Assembly: GCF_017310015.1 (NCBI RefSeq)
Contig: NZ_CP022297.1
Span: forward strand, 1,550,001-1,614,000
From: Marinobacterium iners
GTDB taxonomy: Bacteria; Pseudomonadota; Gammaproteobacteria; Pseudomonadales; Balneatricaceae
Direction of reading: 5' to 3'
Length of the DNA: 64,000 nucleotides
Part shown: positions 41,945 through 50,067 of the stretch, one piece after another
How positions within the stretch are numbered: position 1 is the stretch's first letter
Layout of the letters: each line of letters opens with the position of its first letter
Notes under the pieces: generated by a model
The model's database searches: none
What the model was told of the DNA's origin: nothing
Seen by the model: only the letters and a program-made list of their open reading frames with translations
Translations under genes and position numbers: made by a program

Positions 41945-43030
41945 ATGGCCCTTCCCCGCGTGGAGCCTGATCAGTACGACGCCTTGCTGGCGACCAAGAA
42001 AGCCCGTATCGAAGCACAATTTGCCGAATTCGATCTGCCCGCGATCGAGGTGTTTACCTCTGAACCCGAGCATTACCGCCTGCGCGCCGAGTTCCGCACC
42101 TGGCATGAGGGCGATGACCTCTATTACGTCATGTTCGACGGTGACAAGCGCACGCCGGTACGGTTGGACAGCTGTCCGATGGTAGCCGAACGCATCCATG
42201 ACGTGATGTTCGAGCTGATCGAGGTAATTCGCCTCGACCCGGTACTGCGCTTCAAAATGTTTCAGGTCGACTTTCTCAGCACCCTGTCCGGTGAGTTGCT
42301 GGTCAGCCTTATCTACCATCGCAAACTGGATGACGAGTGGGTCGAGCGGGTCAAGCCGCTGCGTGAACAGTTCAACATCGGCATTATCGGACGTTCACGC
42401 AAGCAGAAGATCGTGCTGGATAACGACTTCGTGGTCGAAACCCTGAACATCAACGGCCGCGCCTACCGTTATCAGCAGACCGAAAACGGCTTTACCCAGC
42501 CCAACGGCCATGTCTGCGAAAAGATGATCGAGTGGGCGATTGATGCCAGTGCCCACGCTGGCGGTGATCTGGTGGAATTCTATTGCGGTAACGGAAACTT
42601 TACCCTGCCACTGGCGCAGAATTTCCGCCGCGTGGTGGCCACCGAGATCTCCAAGGTATCGGTGCGTTCCGCCGAGTGGAACATTCAGGAAAACGGTATC
42701 GATAATATTGACGTACTGCGCATGCCCTCGGAAGATCTGTCACTGATCCTCAAGGGCGAGAAAACCAGTCGTAAGGTGCAAGGGCTGGCGCTGGACGAGT
42801 GTGACTTTACCACCGTCCTGGTGGACCCGCCGCGTGCCGGTCTGGATGAGCATACGGTGGAGCAGATCTGCGAATATCCGCATATCCTGTATATCTCCTG
42901 CAACCCCGAGACGCTGCACGAAAATCTGCAACAGATCAGCAAAACCCACAAACTGGAGCGGTTTGCGATCTTCGACCAGTTTCCCTACACGGACCATCTG
43001 GAGTGCGGTGTCTATCTGACCCGCCGTTGA
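41945..43030 (+). CDS. trmA: tRNA (uracil-5-)-methyltransferase TrmA
   Basis: A 361-residue methyltransferase that makes m5U54 in the T-loop of tRNA. QTENGFTQPNGHVCEKMIEWA, then DLVEFYCGNGNFTLPLA (SAM loop, about 212-228), VLVDPPRAGLD (about 300) and the catalytic cysteine in YISCNPETL (about 321) are present. Unlike RlmC/RlmD it has no N-terminal 4Fe-4S cysteines, as is normal for TrmA. It is divergent from metG. Confidence 0.96.
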   Translation: MALPRVEPDQYDALLATKKARIEAQFAEFDLPAIEVFTSEPEHYRLRAEFRTWHEGDDLYYVMFDGDKRTPVRLDSCPMVAERIHDVMFELIEVIRLDPVLRFKMFQVDFLSTLSGELLVSLIYHRKLDDEWVERVKPLREQFNIGIIGRSRKQKIVLDNDFVVETLNINGRAYRYQQTENGFTQPNGHVCEKMIEWAIDASAHAGGDLVEFYCGNGNFTLPLAQNFRRVVATEISKVSVRSAEWNIQENGIDNIDVLRMPSEDLSLILKGEKTSRKVQGLALDECDFTTVLVDPPRAGLDEHTVEQICEYPHILYISCNPETLHENLQQISKTHKLERFAIFDQFPYTDHLECGVYLTRR

Positions 43031-43055
43031 GTGAATGATGAAGAAAGGAGGCTCC

Positions 43056-43499
43056 ATGCTGTTTTTCTGGCTTTCGCTGGCGTTTGTGGCCGGCATGATG
43101 ATGCCCCTGCAGGCCGGTGTGAACAGCACGTTGGCGCTGCACAGCCAAGGAGCGATATGGGCGTCCTTTATCTCGTTTCTGATTGGTACACTGGCGCTGT
43201 TTGTGATCGTCGTAGGGATGCGGTTTGAATGGCCGTTGCTGAGTGATCTCAGGCAGGCGCCCTGGTGGGCTTGGACAGGCGGTTTCATGGGGGCGCTGTT
43301 TGTCTCTACCGGTGTCTTTCTGGCGCCGCGTATCGGTGCTGCCACCATGATCGCCCTGTTTGTAGCCGGTCAGCTGATTACCTCGGTGATTCTCGATCAT
43401 CTCGGCTGGGCGACCTTTCCCCAGTTCGATATCACGTTGGGGCGGGTGCTGGGCGTGGCGTTTCTGCTGGTGGGCGTGGTGCTGATTCGGTTCTATTGA
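43056..43499 (+). CDS. DMT-family (DUF606) membrane protein
   Basis: A 147-residue protein with four or five membrane helices. The start at 43056 has a perfect AAAGGAGG site five bases upstream, which rules out the earlier in-frame ATGs. LAFVAGMMMPLQAGVNSTL and the later FVSTGVFLAPRIGAATMIALFVAGQLITSVILDHLG (in outline) are hallmarks of the DUF606 half-size transporters. Such proteins often work as pairs; no second copy is adjacent. The substrate is unknown. Confidence 0.85.
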   Translation: MLFFWLSLAFVAGMMMPLQAGVNSTLALHSQGAIWASFISFLIGTLALFVIVVGMRFEWPLLSDLRQAPWWAWTGGFMGALFVSTGVFLAPRIGAATMIALFVAGQLITSVILDHLGWATFPQFDITLGRVLGVAFLLVGVVLIRFY

Positions 43500-43546
43500 A
43501 CGGGCAGGCGTTCGCTTATAACCACCTTGCATATATCTTAAGCATC

Positions 43547-43571
43547 AAAGTTATTTTTCTTATATAACTTT
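43547..43571. repeat. AT-rich inverted repeat before fadL
   Basis: AAAGTTAT (43547-43554) and ATAACTTT (43564-43571) are exact inverse complements around nine bases, 51 bases before the fadL start. It may be a terminator for the preceding gene or a regulator site. Confidence 0.5.
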
Positions 43572-43621
43572 TAATAATATGATGACGTTCTTAATTAGGT
43601 ACTGTTTTAACGGAGAGCGTC

Positions 43622-44863
43622 GTGAACAAACTGCATCCCCTTGCCGCGGCCATTGCGCTGGCAACCCTGCCGCTGACTGCTGAAGCAACCAACGGTTACT
43701 TCACCCACGGTAACAGCATCAAGGCCCAGGGGATGGCCGGTGTCAGCTATGCGATGGCGCACGACAGCATTTCGGCCGCAAGCAATCCGGCTGCGCTTAC
43801 GGTATTGGGAGATCAGTTTGATCTGGGTGTCACCTGGTTCAAGCCGGAACGCGATGCGCGTATCAGCGGCAACCCGGCATTCAATGGTCAGTATGACGGC
43901 AACGGTGACAAAAGCTTCTGGATACCTGAGCTGGGCTTCAGTCGCCAGCACTCGGAGCGCCTGGCCTACGGTGTGGCCATGTATGCCAATGGTGGCATGA
44001 ATACCTCCTATGCCAACAACCCCTATGCAGGCGCTGGCGCAACTGGCGATGCAGGGGTGGATCTTTCCCAGCTGTTTGTCACCTCATCCGTGGGCTATCG
44101 ACTGACCGAGCGCCACAGTGTGGGTGTCGGCCTGACCTATGTGTATCAGATGTTTGAAGCCCGAGGCGTCAATGGTCCAGCCTTCGAAAGCATGTCTTCA
44201 AATCCTGCCGCCTTGAGTGACAATGGCCACGACAGCTCAGACGGTTTCGGTCTTAAGCTCGGCTGGCAGGGGCAGGTGACCGATACTCTGACACTGGCTG
44301 CCAGCTGGTCATCCAAAATCAAGACCGACAGCTTCAGCGATTACCGTGGTCTGTTTGCTGAACAGGGTGGCTTTGATGTACCGGAAACCTATGGTCTCGG
44401 CTTTGCCTGGCAGATGAATCCGCAGTGGACCCTGGCGGGTGATTGGCAGCGCATCAACTACAGTGACGTGGCCTCAGTGGGCAACCCGCTGATTCCGATT
44501 ACACAGTTGGGGCAGGATAACGGCTCGGGTTTTGGCTGGCAGGATATCAATGTCTACAAGCTGGGTGTCAGCTATGACTGGTCAAGCCGCCTGACGTTTA
44601 GGGCCGGTTACAGCTACGCGGACCAGCCGGTGCCGAGCAGTGAGACCTTTTTCAATATTCTGGCACCAGGTGTGGTGCAGGAACATGTCAGTCTGGGTGC
44701 CAGCTGGCGGCCGTCTCCAGTGCAGGAACTGACATTCGCTTATACACGAGCACTTGAAGAGTCTGTCGAAGGTAACGGTTCTCTTGCCGCATTTGGTGGC
44801 GGTGAGGCGGACCTGAGCATGAGTCAGGATATTCTGGGGTTGGCCTGGTCCTACCGCTTCTGA
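43622..44863 (+). CDS. fadL: FadL/OmpP1-family outer-membrane transporter
   Basis: A 413-residue beta-barrel protein starting at a GTG. A signal peptide of about 21 residues ends in LTAEA. The mature start TNGYFTHGNSIKAQGMAGVSYAMAHDSISAASNPA is the FadL hatch domain, and the C-terminus ends in an aromatic residue (LGLAWSYRF), as outer-membrane barrels do. It carries long-chain fatty acids or other hydrophobic molecules across the outer membrane. The exact substrate cannot be told; many marine species have several paralogues. Its 3' end overlaps the next gene by 13 bases on opposite strands. Confidence 0.9.
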   Translation: MNKLHPLAAAIALATLPLTAEATNGYFTHGNSIKAQGMAGVSYAMAHDSISAASNPAALTVLGDQFDLGVTWFKPERDARISGNPAFNGQYDGNGDKSFWIPELGFSRQHSERLAYGVAMYANGGMNTSYANNPYAGAGATGDAGVDLSQLFVTSSVGYRLTERHSVGVGLTYVYQMFEARGVNGPAFESMSSNPAALSDNGHDSSDGFGLKLGWQGQVTDTLTLAASWSSKIKTDSFSDYRGLFAEQGGFDVPETYGLGFAWQMNPQWTLAGDWQRINYSDVASVGNPLIPITQLGQDNGSGFGWQDINVYKLGVSYDWSSRLTFRAGYSYADQPVPSSETFFNILAPGVVQEHVSLGASWRPSPVQELTFAYTRALEESVEGNGSLAAFGGGEADLSMSQDILGLAWSYRF

Positions 44864-46365
44864 TCTTTCCAGCGGATATCTTCCAGCACGAAGGAGGGGA
44901 TGGGGCTCTTTTCCCACATCCCTTCCAGGTCCCGGTGCATCAGGTTCTGTTCCGGGCGCATGAACAGATACACATTCACTGCATCTTCAGTGATGCGGCG
45001 CTGGGCCTCACCAAGCAGTCGGTGTAGTTCATCTTCAGTACGTGCATTCAGTACCCGCTCCCAAATCGCTTTGAACGCGGCGTTGTCATAATTGAAGTAG
45101 TAGTCGTCACGAGCATAGATGTTCAGATCCATGGGCTCGACATGCATGATAAGCGTCAGTTCGTAATCCTTCTGCCGGAATACCCTCTCCATCCATGTGC
45201 TCCAGTCTACCTGCTCCAGCTTGACTCTGAACCCGACCGCTTCCAGATCATCCGCAATCATCAAGCCACCGTAACGGCCATAATCGGTCGGGGGAATTGT
45301 CAGTGTGAGTGTCTGGCCTTCAGGTACTTCGGCCGCACTCAGTAGCTGACGGGCCAGTAACCGGTCGAAGGGGTAGCGGTCTACCAGATCCACATAGGCA
45401 GGGTGTGAAGGCGGGAAATGTGTACCAATAAGTTCCGGCACGAATTGAGCACCGTACAGTTTGCTGACGCGGTTGCGGTCAATGGCGTGTGACAGAGCAC
45501 GGCGCACGCGCAAATCGTTGAATGGCGGGCGCGCATTGTTGATCGCCAGAATCATCTTGCTCTGCAGTTTGCGTGCGCTCATGCGGTAATCGGGTCGAAT
45601 CATGAAACGGTTGCCAACTCGGGTAACGCTCAGCAGTCCATCGACCAGCCCTTCGGCCAGAATGTTCTCGGTGCCTACTGTGGTCTGCATGAACAGAAAC
45701 TGTGCCTGGTGCAGGTAAGGTGGCTTGCCCCAGTAATCAATGTTGCGTTTCAGGGTGACGGAGTGCCCTTTCTTCCAGCGGTCGAAGCGGAAGGGACCGG
45801 TGCCGACTGGGTGTTCGCTGTTGTTTGCAACGGTGTTCGGGTGAACCATGACGGCTGCAGGCAGTGACAGGGCGAAGGGCAGCATGGCGTCGGGCCGTTT
45901 GAGCGTGATGATGAGGTGCTCGTCACTCTGAGCGGTGACACTATCGACTTGCTCAAACCATTGTTGCTGAGGGTTGCCGCTGTTTTTATCCAGCAGTCGA
46001 TTGAGGGAAAAGGCGGCCACATGGGCATTGAAGCGGCTGCCGTCGTGAAAAGTCACGCCCTTGTGCAGCTCGAAGGTATAGGTCAGTCCATCTTCGGACA
46101 GGTGCCATTTACGTGCCAGTCGCGGCCTCAAAAGACCTTCACCATCGACCAGCGTGAGGCCCTCGAACAGATTGCACCAGGTGATCTCGCCAGCCGAGGC
46201 GGCGGCAGTAACGGTAGGGTCGAGAGTGGGCGGTTCCAGCTGAATACCAAGCCGAATATGCTCACTGGCCTGCAGAGGCAGGCTGCACAGCAGCAGAAAT
46301 GGCAGCATCAACCTGCCAATGACGCTGAAACAGGCGAAATGAAACAGATCAGATAGCCTGCGCAT
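44851..46365 (-). CDS. Family 5 (peptide/nickel type) solute-binding protein
   Basis: A 504-residue periplasmic binding protein of the OppA/DppA family. The N-terminus has a signal region (two hydrophobic pieces around residues 9-18 and 20-33). A start at the ATG 46308, with GGCAGG upstream, would give a simpler signal. EPPTLDPTVTAAASAGEI, NLFEGLTLVDGEG and WHLSEDGLTYTFELHKGVTFHDGSRF are the family signatures. No ABC permease or ATPase genes are nearby. The longest frame overlaps the end of the diguanylate cyclase gene by 17 bases, so the two may be co-transcribed and functionally linked. Confidence 0.85.
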   Translation of the reverse strand: MRRLSDLFHFACFSVIGRLMLPFLLLCSLPLQASEHIRLGIQLEPPTLDPTVTAAASAGEITWCNLFEGLTLVDGEGLLRPRLARKWHLSEDGLTYTFELHKGVTFHDGSRFNAHVAAFSLNRLLDKNSGNPQQQWFEQVDSVTAQSDEHLIITLKRPDAMLPFALSLPAAVMVHPNTVANNSEHPVGTGPFRFDRWKKGHSVTLKRNIDYWGKPPYLHQAQFLFMQTTVGTENILAEGLVDGLLSVTRVGNRFMIRPDYRMSARKLQSKMILAINNARPPFNDLRVRRALSHAIDRNRVSKLYGAQFVPELIGTHFPPSHPAYVDLVDRYPFDRLLARQLLSAAEVPEGQTLTLTIPPTDYGRYGGLMIADDLEAVGFRVKLEQVDWSTWMERVFRQKDYELTLIMHVEPMDLNIYARDDYYFNYDNAAFKAIWERVLNARTEDELHRLLGEAQRRITEDAVNVYLFMRPEQNLMHRDLEGMWEKSPIPSFVLEDIRWKDQKR

Positions 46366-47731
46366 AAACGGTCTTTGGAGCTAAGGCGACCTTATTCCGG
46401 CCCTGTCGCTTGGCATCATAGAGAGCCTTGTCAGCCGCGTGCAGTGCCGCATCCAGCAGGCTTTCGGTCAGTTGGTCATCTGTCTCGCTCTGAAGAACTG
46501 TTGCATCAACCAGGGCAACTCCAAAACTCATGCTCAGGTGAATTTCGTGCTTCTGACTGGATAAAAACGGCTTCTCAGCAATCAGGCTTCGCAGCTTGTC
46601 GAGTACCTGATAACCAGCTTCCAGGGAGCCTGTCGTCAGAATAATGGCAAACTCCTCACCGCCGAATCGAGCCAGAATATCGCTTTCCCTCAGCCCTTCG
46701 GATAATTGCCGGGATACTTCAATCAAGACCTGATCCCCGGTGGCATGACCGAACCGGTCATTGACCTTCTTGAAGTGATCAATATCACCAATAGCCACAC
46801 ATAATGGTTGGTAGCTCTGACGCAGCAGACGTCGGGCGGCCGCCTGAAAATGACGACGGTTAGCAAGACCGGTCAAGACATCGTGCTCAGCCAGAAAGGT
46901 CAGCTCCTGATGTGCTTCGCGCATGCGAGCTTCCTGATACTGTATGCGCTGGACGTAACTGCGCACGGTTTTGGCCAGACTGGAAATTTCATCGCCACCA
47001 TGAGTATCAAAGGCATCAACATCAACAACCGGGGCGCTCACATTGCGCTGCATCTGCAGGATGCGCCTCACCACCACGACCTCGAAATAAACCCCGGCCA
47101 ACAAGGCAAAGACCAGCAGCAACAGGGCAAGTGCGATCAGATTGCGTTGCTGGACATTGATCTCGGCGGCAAGCTGCTCGCTTTGCATCACCATCTGTTG
47201 GCGCATGGTGGCGGAAAAGTAGCCCATCAGTATAGCCAGTTGCCCGGCCAGTTCACGGTTGTTGTGTGACAGGGCTCTGATTTGGCGCTCAAGCCCCGTT
47301 TGGCGCCCGGTATCGATGCGCTGGCTGACCAGCTCATTCAGTTCGGCAATGTTGCTCTGCAGCTGTGCTTGTGTCTCGCGGACCTGATTGATCAGATCAG
47401 GGTTGCCACCCTGCTGGGCAAGGCGGTCGGTCAGCTGGTTTACCCAGAGGGTTCGATCGGTCAGATTTATCAGTGCCTGACGTCGCTCGGTGTGGTTGTT
47501 GGCAACAGACAGGCCAAAGCCAAGGCTGTTCAGCGACTCGGCCTGTTGCACCAGTCGCACTGAGGTCATCAGGTTTTCCATTTCGGTACTGGTGAGCGTG
47601 TCTACCTGATCGTGCAAGCGCTCGAAGGCACGGCTCATGATGGCCGTAACACCGATAATCAGGGCGAGGATCAGCAGGGTCATGCCCAGCGTCTTGGTGG
47701 TCAGACCAAGACCGACCCGCCGGTGGATCAT
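46349..47731 (-). CDS. Membrane diguanylate cyclase (GGDEF)
   Basis: About 460 residues from the ATG at 47731; a TTG at 47770 is an alternative. An N-terminal helix (LGMTLLILALIIGVTAI) and a second at about 205-225 flank a helical periplasmic sensor. A HAMP-like linker follows. The catalytic domain has DVLTGLANRRHF, and the active signature GGEEF sits in LARFGGEEFAIIL (about residue 370), so c-di-GMP synthesis is expected. An I-site RxxD (five residues before GGEEF) reads RESD, which fits product inhibition. The solute-binding protein encoded downstream could supply its signal. Confidence 0.9.
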   Translation of the reverse strand: MIHRRVGLGLTTKTLGMTLLILALIIGVTAIMSRAFERLHDQVDTLTSTEMENLMTSVRLVQQAESLNSLGFGLSVANNHTERRQALINLTDRTLWVNQLTDRLAQQGGNPDLINQVRETQAQLQSNIAELNELVSQRIDTGRQTGLERQIRALSHNNRELAGQLAILMGYFSATMRQQMVMQSEQLAAEINVQQRNLIALALLLLVFALLAGVYFEVVVVRRILQMQRNVSAPVVDVDAFDTHGGDEISSLAKTVRSYVQRIQYQEARMREAHQELTFLAEHDVLTGLANRRHFQAAARRLLRQSYQPLCVAIGDIDHFKKVNDRFGHATGDQVLIEVSRQLSEGLRESDILARFGGEEFAIILTTGSLEAGYQVLDKLRSLIAEKPFLSSQKHEIHLSMSFGVALVDATVLQSETDDQLTESLLDAALHAADKALYDAKRQGRNKVALAPKTVYAQAI

Positions 47732-47855
47732 TTTGCTGCCGGCAGCTGGCCGGAGAGCTTTGGCAGACAATCGCTATCTTGTGTATTCATTTAGATACGC
47801 TTTTTGTTGTTTGGATACAGGTGTAGCTGATAACGACGTGTATGGACTCCTCCTC

Positions 47856-48132
47856 TTTTGCAAGCACTTTGTCAGATCGCGACTAAGGTACGACTGCCTA
47901 CGTGTATCCGGTCTCTTTAATGATGCCGTTGTGTAGGCATCGAACCCTGATGGGCTATTCGCACACTGGTTCCCAATCGCTTACACGAGCTCAAGGCTCT
48001 AGCCGTTAAAGGGGTTTCCCAGTGCCGGTTCGACCTGTTCGCCATCAATCAAAATGCCATGCAATCGTGGTGGTGAATACCTCTGTAGAAACTCTGTTTA
48101 ACTTGCTAGCGCACTATCGGCCGAACGCTCTG
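47856..48132 (-). ncRNA. Candidate bridge/seek guide RNA of the IS1111-type element
   Basis: This non-coding region between the transposase stop and the left inverted repeat is far longer than the opposite end (49171-49241). Established: IS110-family elements make a structured guide RNA from their long non-coding end, and in the IS1111 subgroup this lies downstream of the transposase gene, as here. I have not folded it or located the guide loops. The call rests on position and length. Confidence 0.45.
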
Positions 48133-49170
48133 TCACCGGTTGGCCGCAGCCAGGCTCTCGTCATAGCCCGTATCGTTATGTACCAGCGCCCAGGCAATGC
48201 GGGCCGTCTTATTGGCCAAGGCTACCGTTGCCACATTGGCATGCTTCCGAGCGACCAGGGCTTTCAGCCAATGACTTAATCCATCGTCTTTGCCCTCAAC
48301 ATGACGTAGCACAGCCCGTGCCCCGTGAACGAGCAGCTTGCGCAGGTAACTGTCGCCACGCTTACTGATTCCCAGTAAACGATCACGTCCCCCAGTGCTG
48401 TGCTGCCGAGGCGTCAACCCCAGAGAGGCGGCAAAGTCGCGCCCTTTGCGGAAGGCCTTCCCGTCGCCCAGAGCACCTGACAAGGCACTGGCTGTAAGCG
48501 GCCCCACGCCTCGCAACGTCATCAAGCGCTTCGCCACAGGATCCTGCTTAACACTGTCACTGATCCGATCATCAAGCGCTTGAATGCGGTCATCAAGGTG
48601 GCGGAGATCTTCCGCCAGCCCATTCAGCAGAATGCGGAAACTATCGCTAAGTCCGTTTTCAGCATCTTCCAGCCATCCTGGTAAGGCGCGGCGAAGCTGT
48701 TGGATGCCCACTGGCGCAATAATCCCATACTCGCCAACCAGTCCTCGTATCTGGTTAGCTTTAGCCGTCCGCTGCCCTACAAGCTCTTCCCGAATACGGT
48801 GAGCGGCCTGAATGTCTTGTTGAGCAACCGTCTTGGGGGCAACAAACCGCATGTTAGGACGACTCATGGCTTCACAGATCGCTTCCGCGTCAACCCGATC
48901 GTTCTTGTTACTCTTGACGTAGGGCTTGACAAACTGAGCCGCGATCAACCTGACATGATAGCCTCGGCTTTGTAGCTCACGCGCCCAGTGATGAGATGAG
49001 GCGCAAGCTTCCATGCCAATCTCGGCGCCGACGGGTACTTTCCGGCTCACAGCGTCAAGCCACTTATTGCGAGAATACTTGCCTTGCCATCGCGTTTGGC
49101 CATAACGGTCTACGCCGTGAACGTGAAACACTGACTTGGCAATATCAACACCGACGCGGATAATATTCAT
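48133..49170 (-). CDS. IS110-family transposase (DEDD)
   Basis: A 345-residue transposase. The N-terminal RuvC-like DEDD domain starts IIRVGVDIAKSVFHVHGVD and includes GMEACASSHHWARELQSRG and KSNKNDRVDAEAICEA. The C-terminal Transposase_20 domain has LMTLRGVGPLTASALSGAL and ASLGLTPRQHSTGGRDRLLGISKRGDSYLRKLLVHGARAV (in outline) with the catalytic serine region. Intact, so the element may be active. RNA-guided recombination is expected for the family. Confidence 0.95.
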   Translation of the reverse strand: MNIIRVGVDIAKSVFHVHGVDRYGQTRWQGKYSRNKWLDAVSRKVPVGAEIGMEACASSHHWARELQSRGYHVRLIAAQFVKPYVKSNKNDRVDAEAICEAMSRPNMRFVAPKTVAQQDIQAAHRIREELVGQRTAKANQIRGLVGEYGIIAPVGIQQLRRALPGWLEDAENGLSDSFRILLNGLAEDLRHLDDRIQALDDRISDSVKQDPVAKRLMTLRGVGPLTASALSGALGDGKAFRKGRDFAASLGLTPRQHSTGGRDRLLGISKRGDSYLRKLLVHGARAVLRHVEGKDDGLSHWLKALVARKHANVATVALANKTARIAWALVHNDTGYDESLAAANR

Positions 49171-49289
49171 CTGGACTTCTCCTCATCTTTACGATGGTTG
49201 ACGGTTCACTCACCATTTTGGCACGTAGATGCCGGTTAGGTGAGGAGGAGTCCATCCCATTGGTTACTTCAATTTATTGGTGAAAATTT

Positions 49290-49910
49290 TCAACCACGGA
49301 AGCCCTTGCCTACCACGTAGACTTCACGTGAGCGTGAACGTGATGCTTCCGGTTTGCGAATAACCACTGTGTCAAAGTGGTTGCGAACTTCCTTCACGAA
49401 CGCTTCATAGCCCTCACCTTGAAACGCCTTGGCAATAAAGCTGCCTTTGGGCTTCAGGACCTGTTGTGCCATGTCCAGCGCCAGTTCGATCAGGTAGATG
49501 GAGGCCGCCTGATCCGCCGTGGCGATACCGCTCAGGTTGGGAGCCATGTCCGAAATGACGACATCGACCGGATTGTCGTTGATCGCCTGCAGAATCTGCT
49601 CGAATACGCTGTCTTCGGTGAAATCGCCCTGAATAAACTCCACATCGGGCAGACTGTCCATTGGCAAAATGTCGGATGCGATCACTTTGCCACCTGTGCC
49701 GACCAGTTTGGAGGCGACCTGTGACCAGCCACCGGGCGCCGAGCCCAGGTCGATCACCAGCATGCCGGGCCGAATCAGTTTGTCCTTCTCGTTGATCGCC
49801 AACAGTTTGTAACTGGCACGGGAGCGATAACCGTCTTTCTGTGCCTGTTTGACGAAAGGATCGTTGACGTGCTCATCGAGCCAGCGTGCACTGCTTTTGG
49901 AACGGGCCAT
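49290..49910 (-). CDS. rlmE: 23S rRNA 2'-O-ribose methyltransferase RlmE (FtsJ/RrmJ)
   Basis: A 206-residue enzyme that methylates U2552 in the A loop of 23S rRNA. MARSKSSARWLDEHVNDPFVK is the typical start (ATG 49910; a start five codons earlier is less likely). The catalytic tetrad region KLLAINEKDKLIRPG, the SAM loop VIDLGSAPGGWSQVA (about 57-71), DVVISDMAPNLSG and GSFIAKAFQGEG are all present. In many relatives ftsH follows; here an IS110-type element lies downstream instead. Confidence 0.96.
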   Translation of the reverse strand: MARSKSSARWLDEHVNDPFVKQAQKDGYRSRASYKLLAINEKDKLIRPGMLVIDLGSAPGGWSQVASKLVGTGGKVIASDILPMDSLPDVEFIQGDFTEDSVFEQILQAINDNPVDVVISDMAPNLSGIATADQAASIYLIELALDMAQQVLKPKGSFIAKAFQGEGYEAFVKEVRNHFDTVVIRKPEASRSRSREVYVVGKGFRG

Positions 49911-50067
49911 ACCGGTTGAAACCATCAGAAAATTAAAACCCGATTGTACGTCCGCAAGCCCTGCGGTGTCATGTTCTCGGGCGTATCAGACTGACTTTAA
50001 TCCGGTTGAGGGCTATAATCCGCCGTTTATTGTCCCTTTGCCGGATAAACCGGCCGGAACCCTTGCC

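Larger units (their letters stand above)
47842..49255 (-). mobile_element. IS110-family element, IS1111 subgroup
   Basis: ATGGACTCCTCCTC (47842-47855) and GAGGAGGAGTCCAT (49242-49255) are perfect 14-bp inverted repeats enclosing one transposase gene; IS1111-type elements are known for such (often subterminal) repeats, whereas IS110 proper lacks them. The exact ends may extend a few bases beyond. The element lies between a diguanylate cyclase gene and rlmE. A non-coding stretch of about 275 bases follows the transposase gene. Confidence 0.88.
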
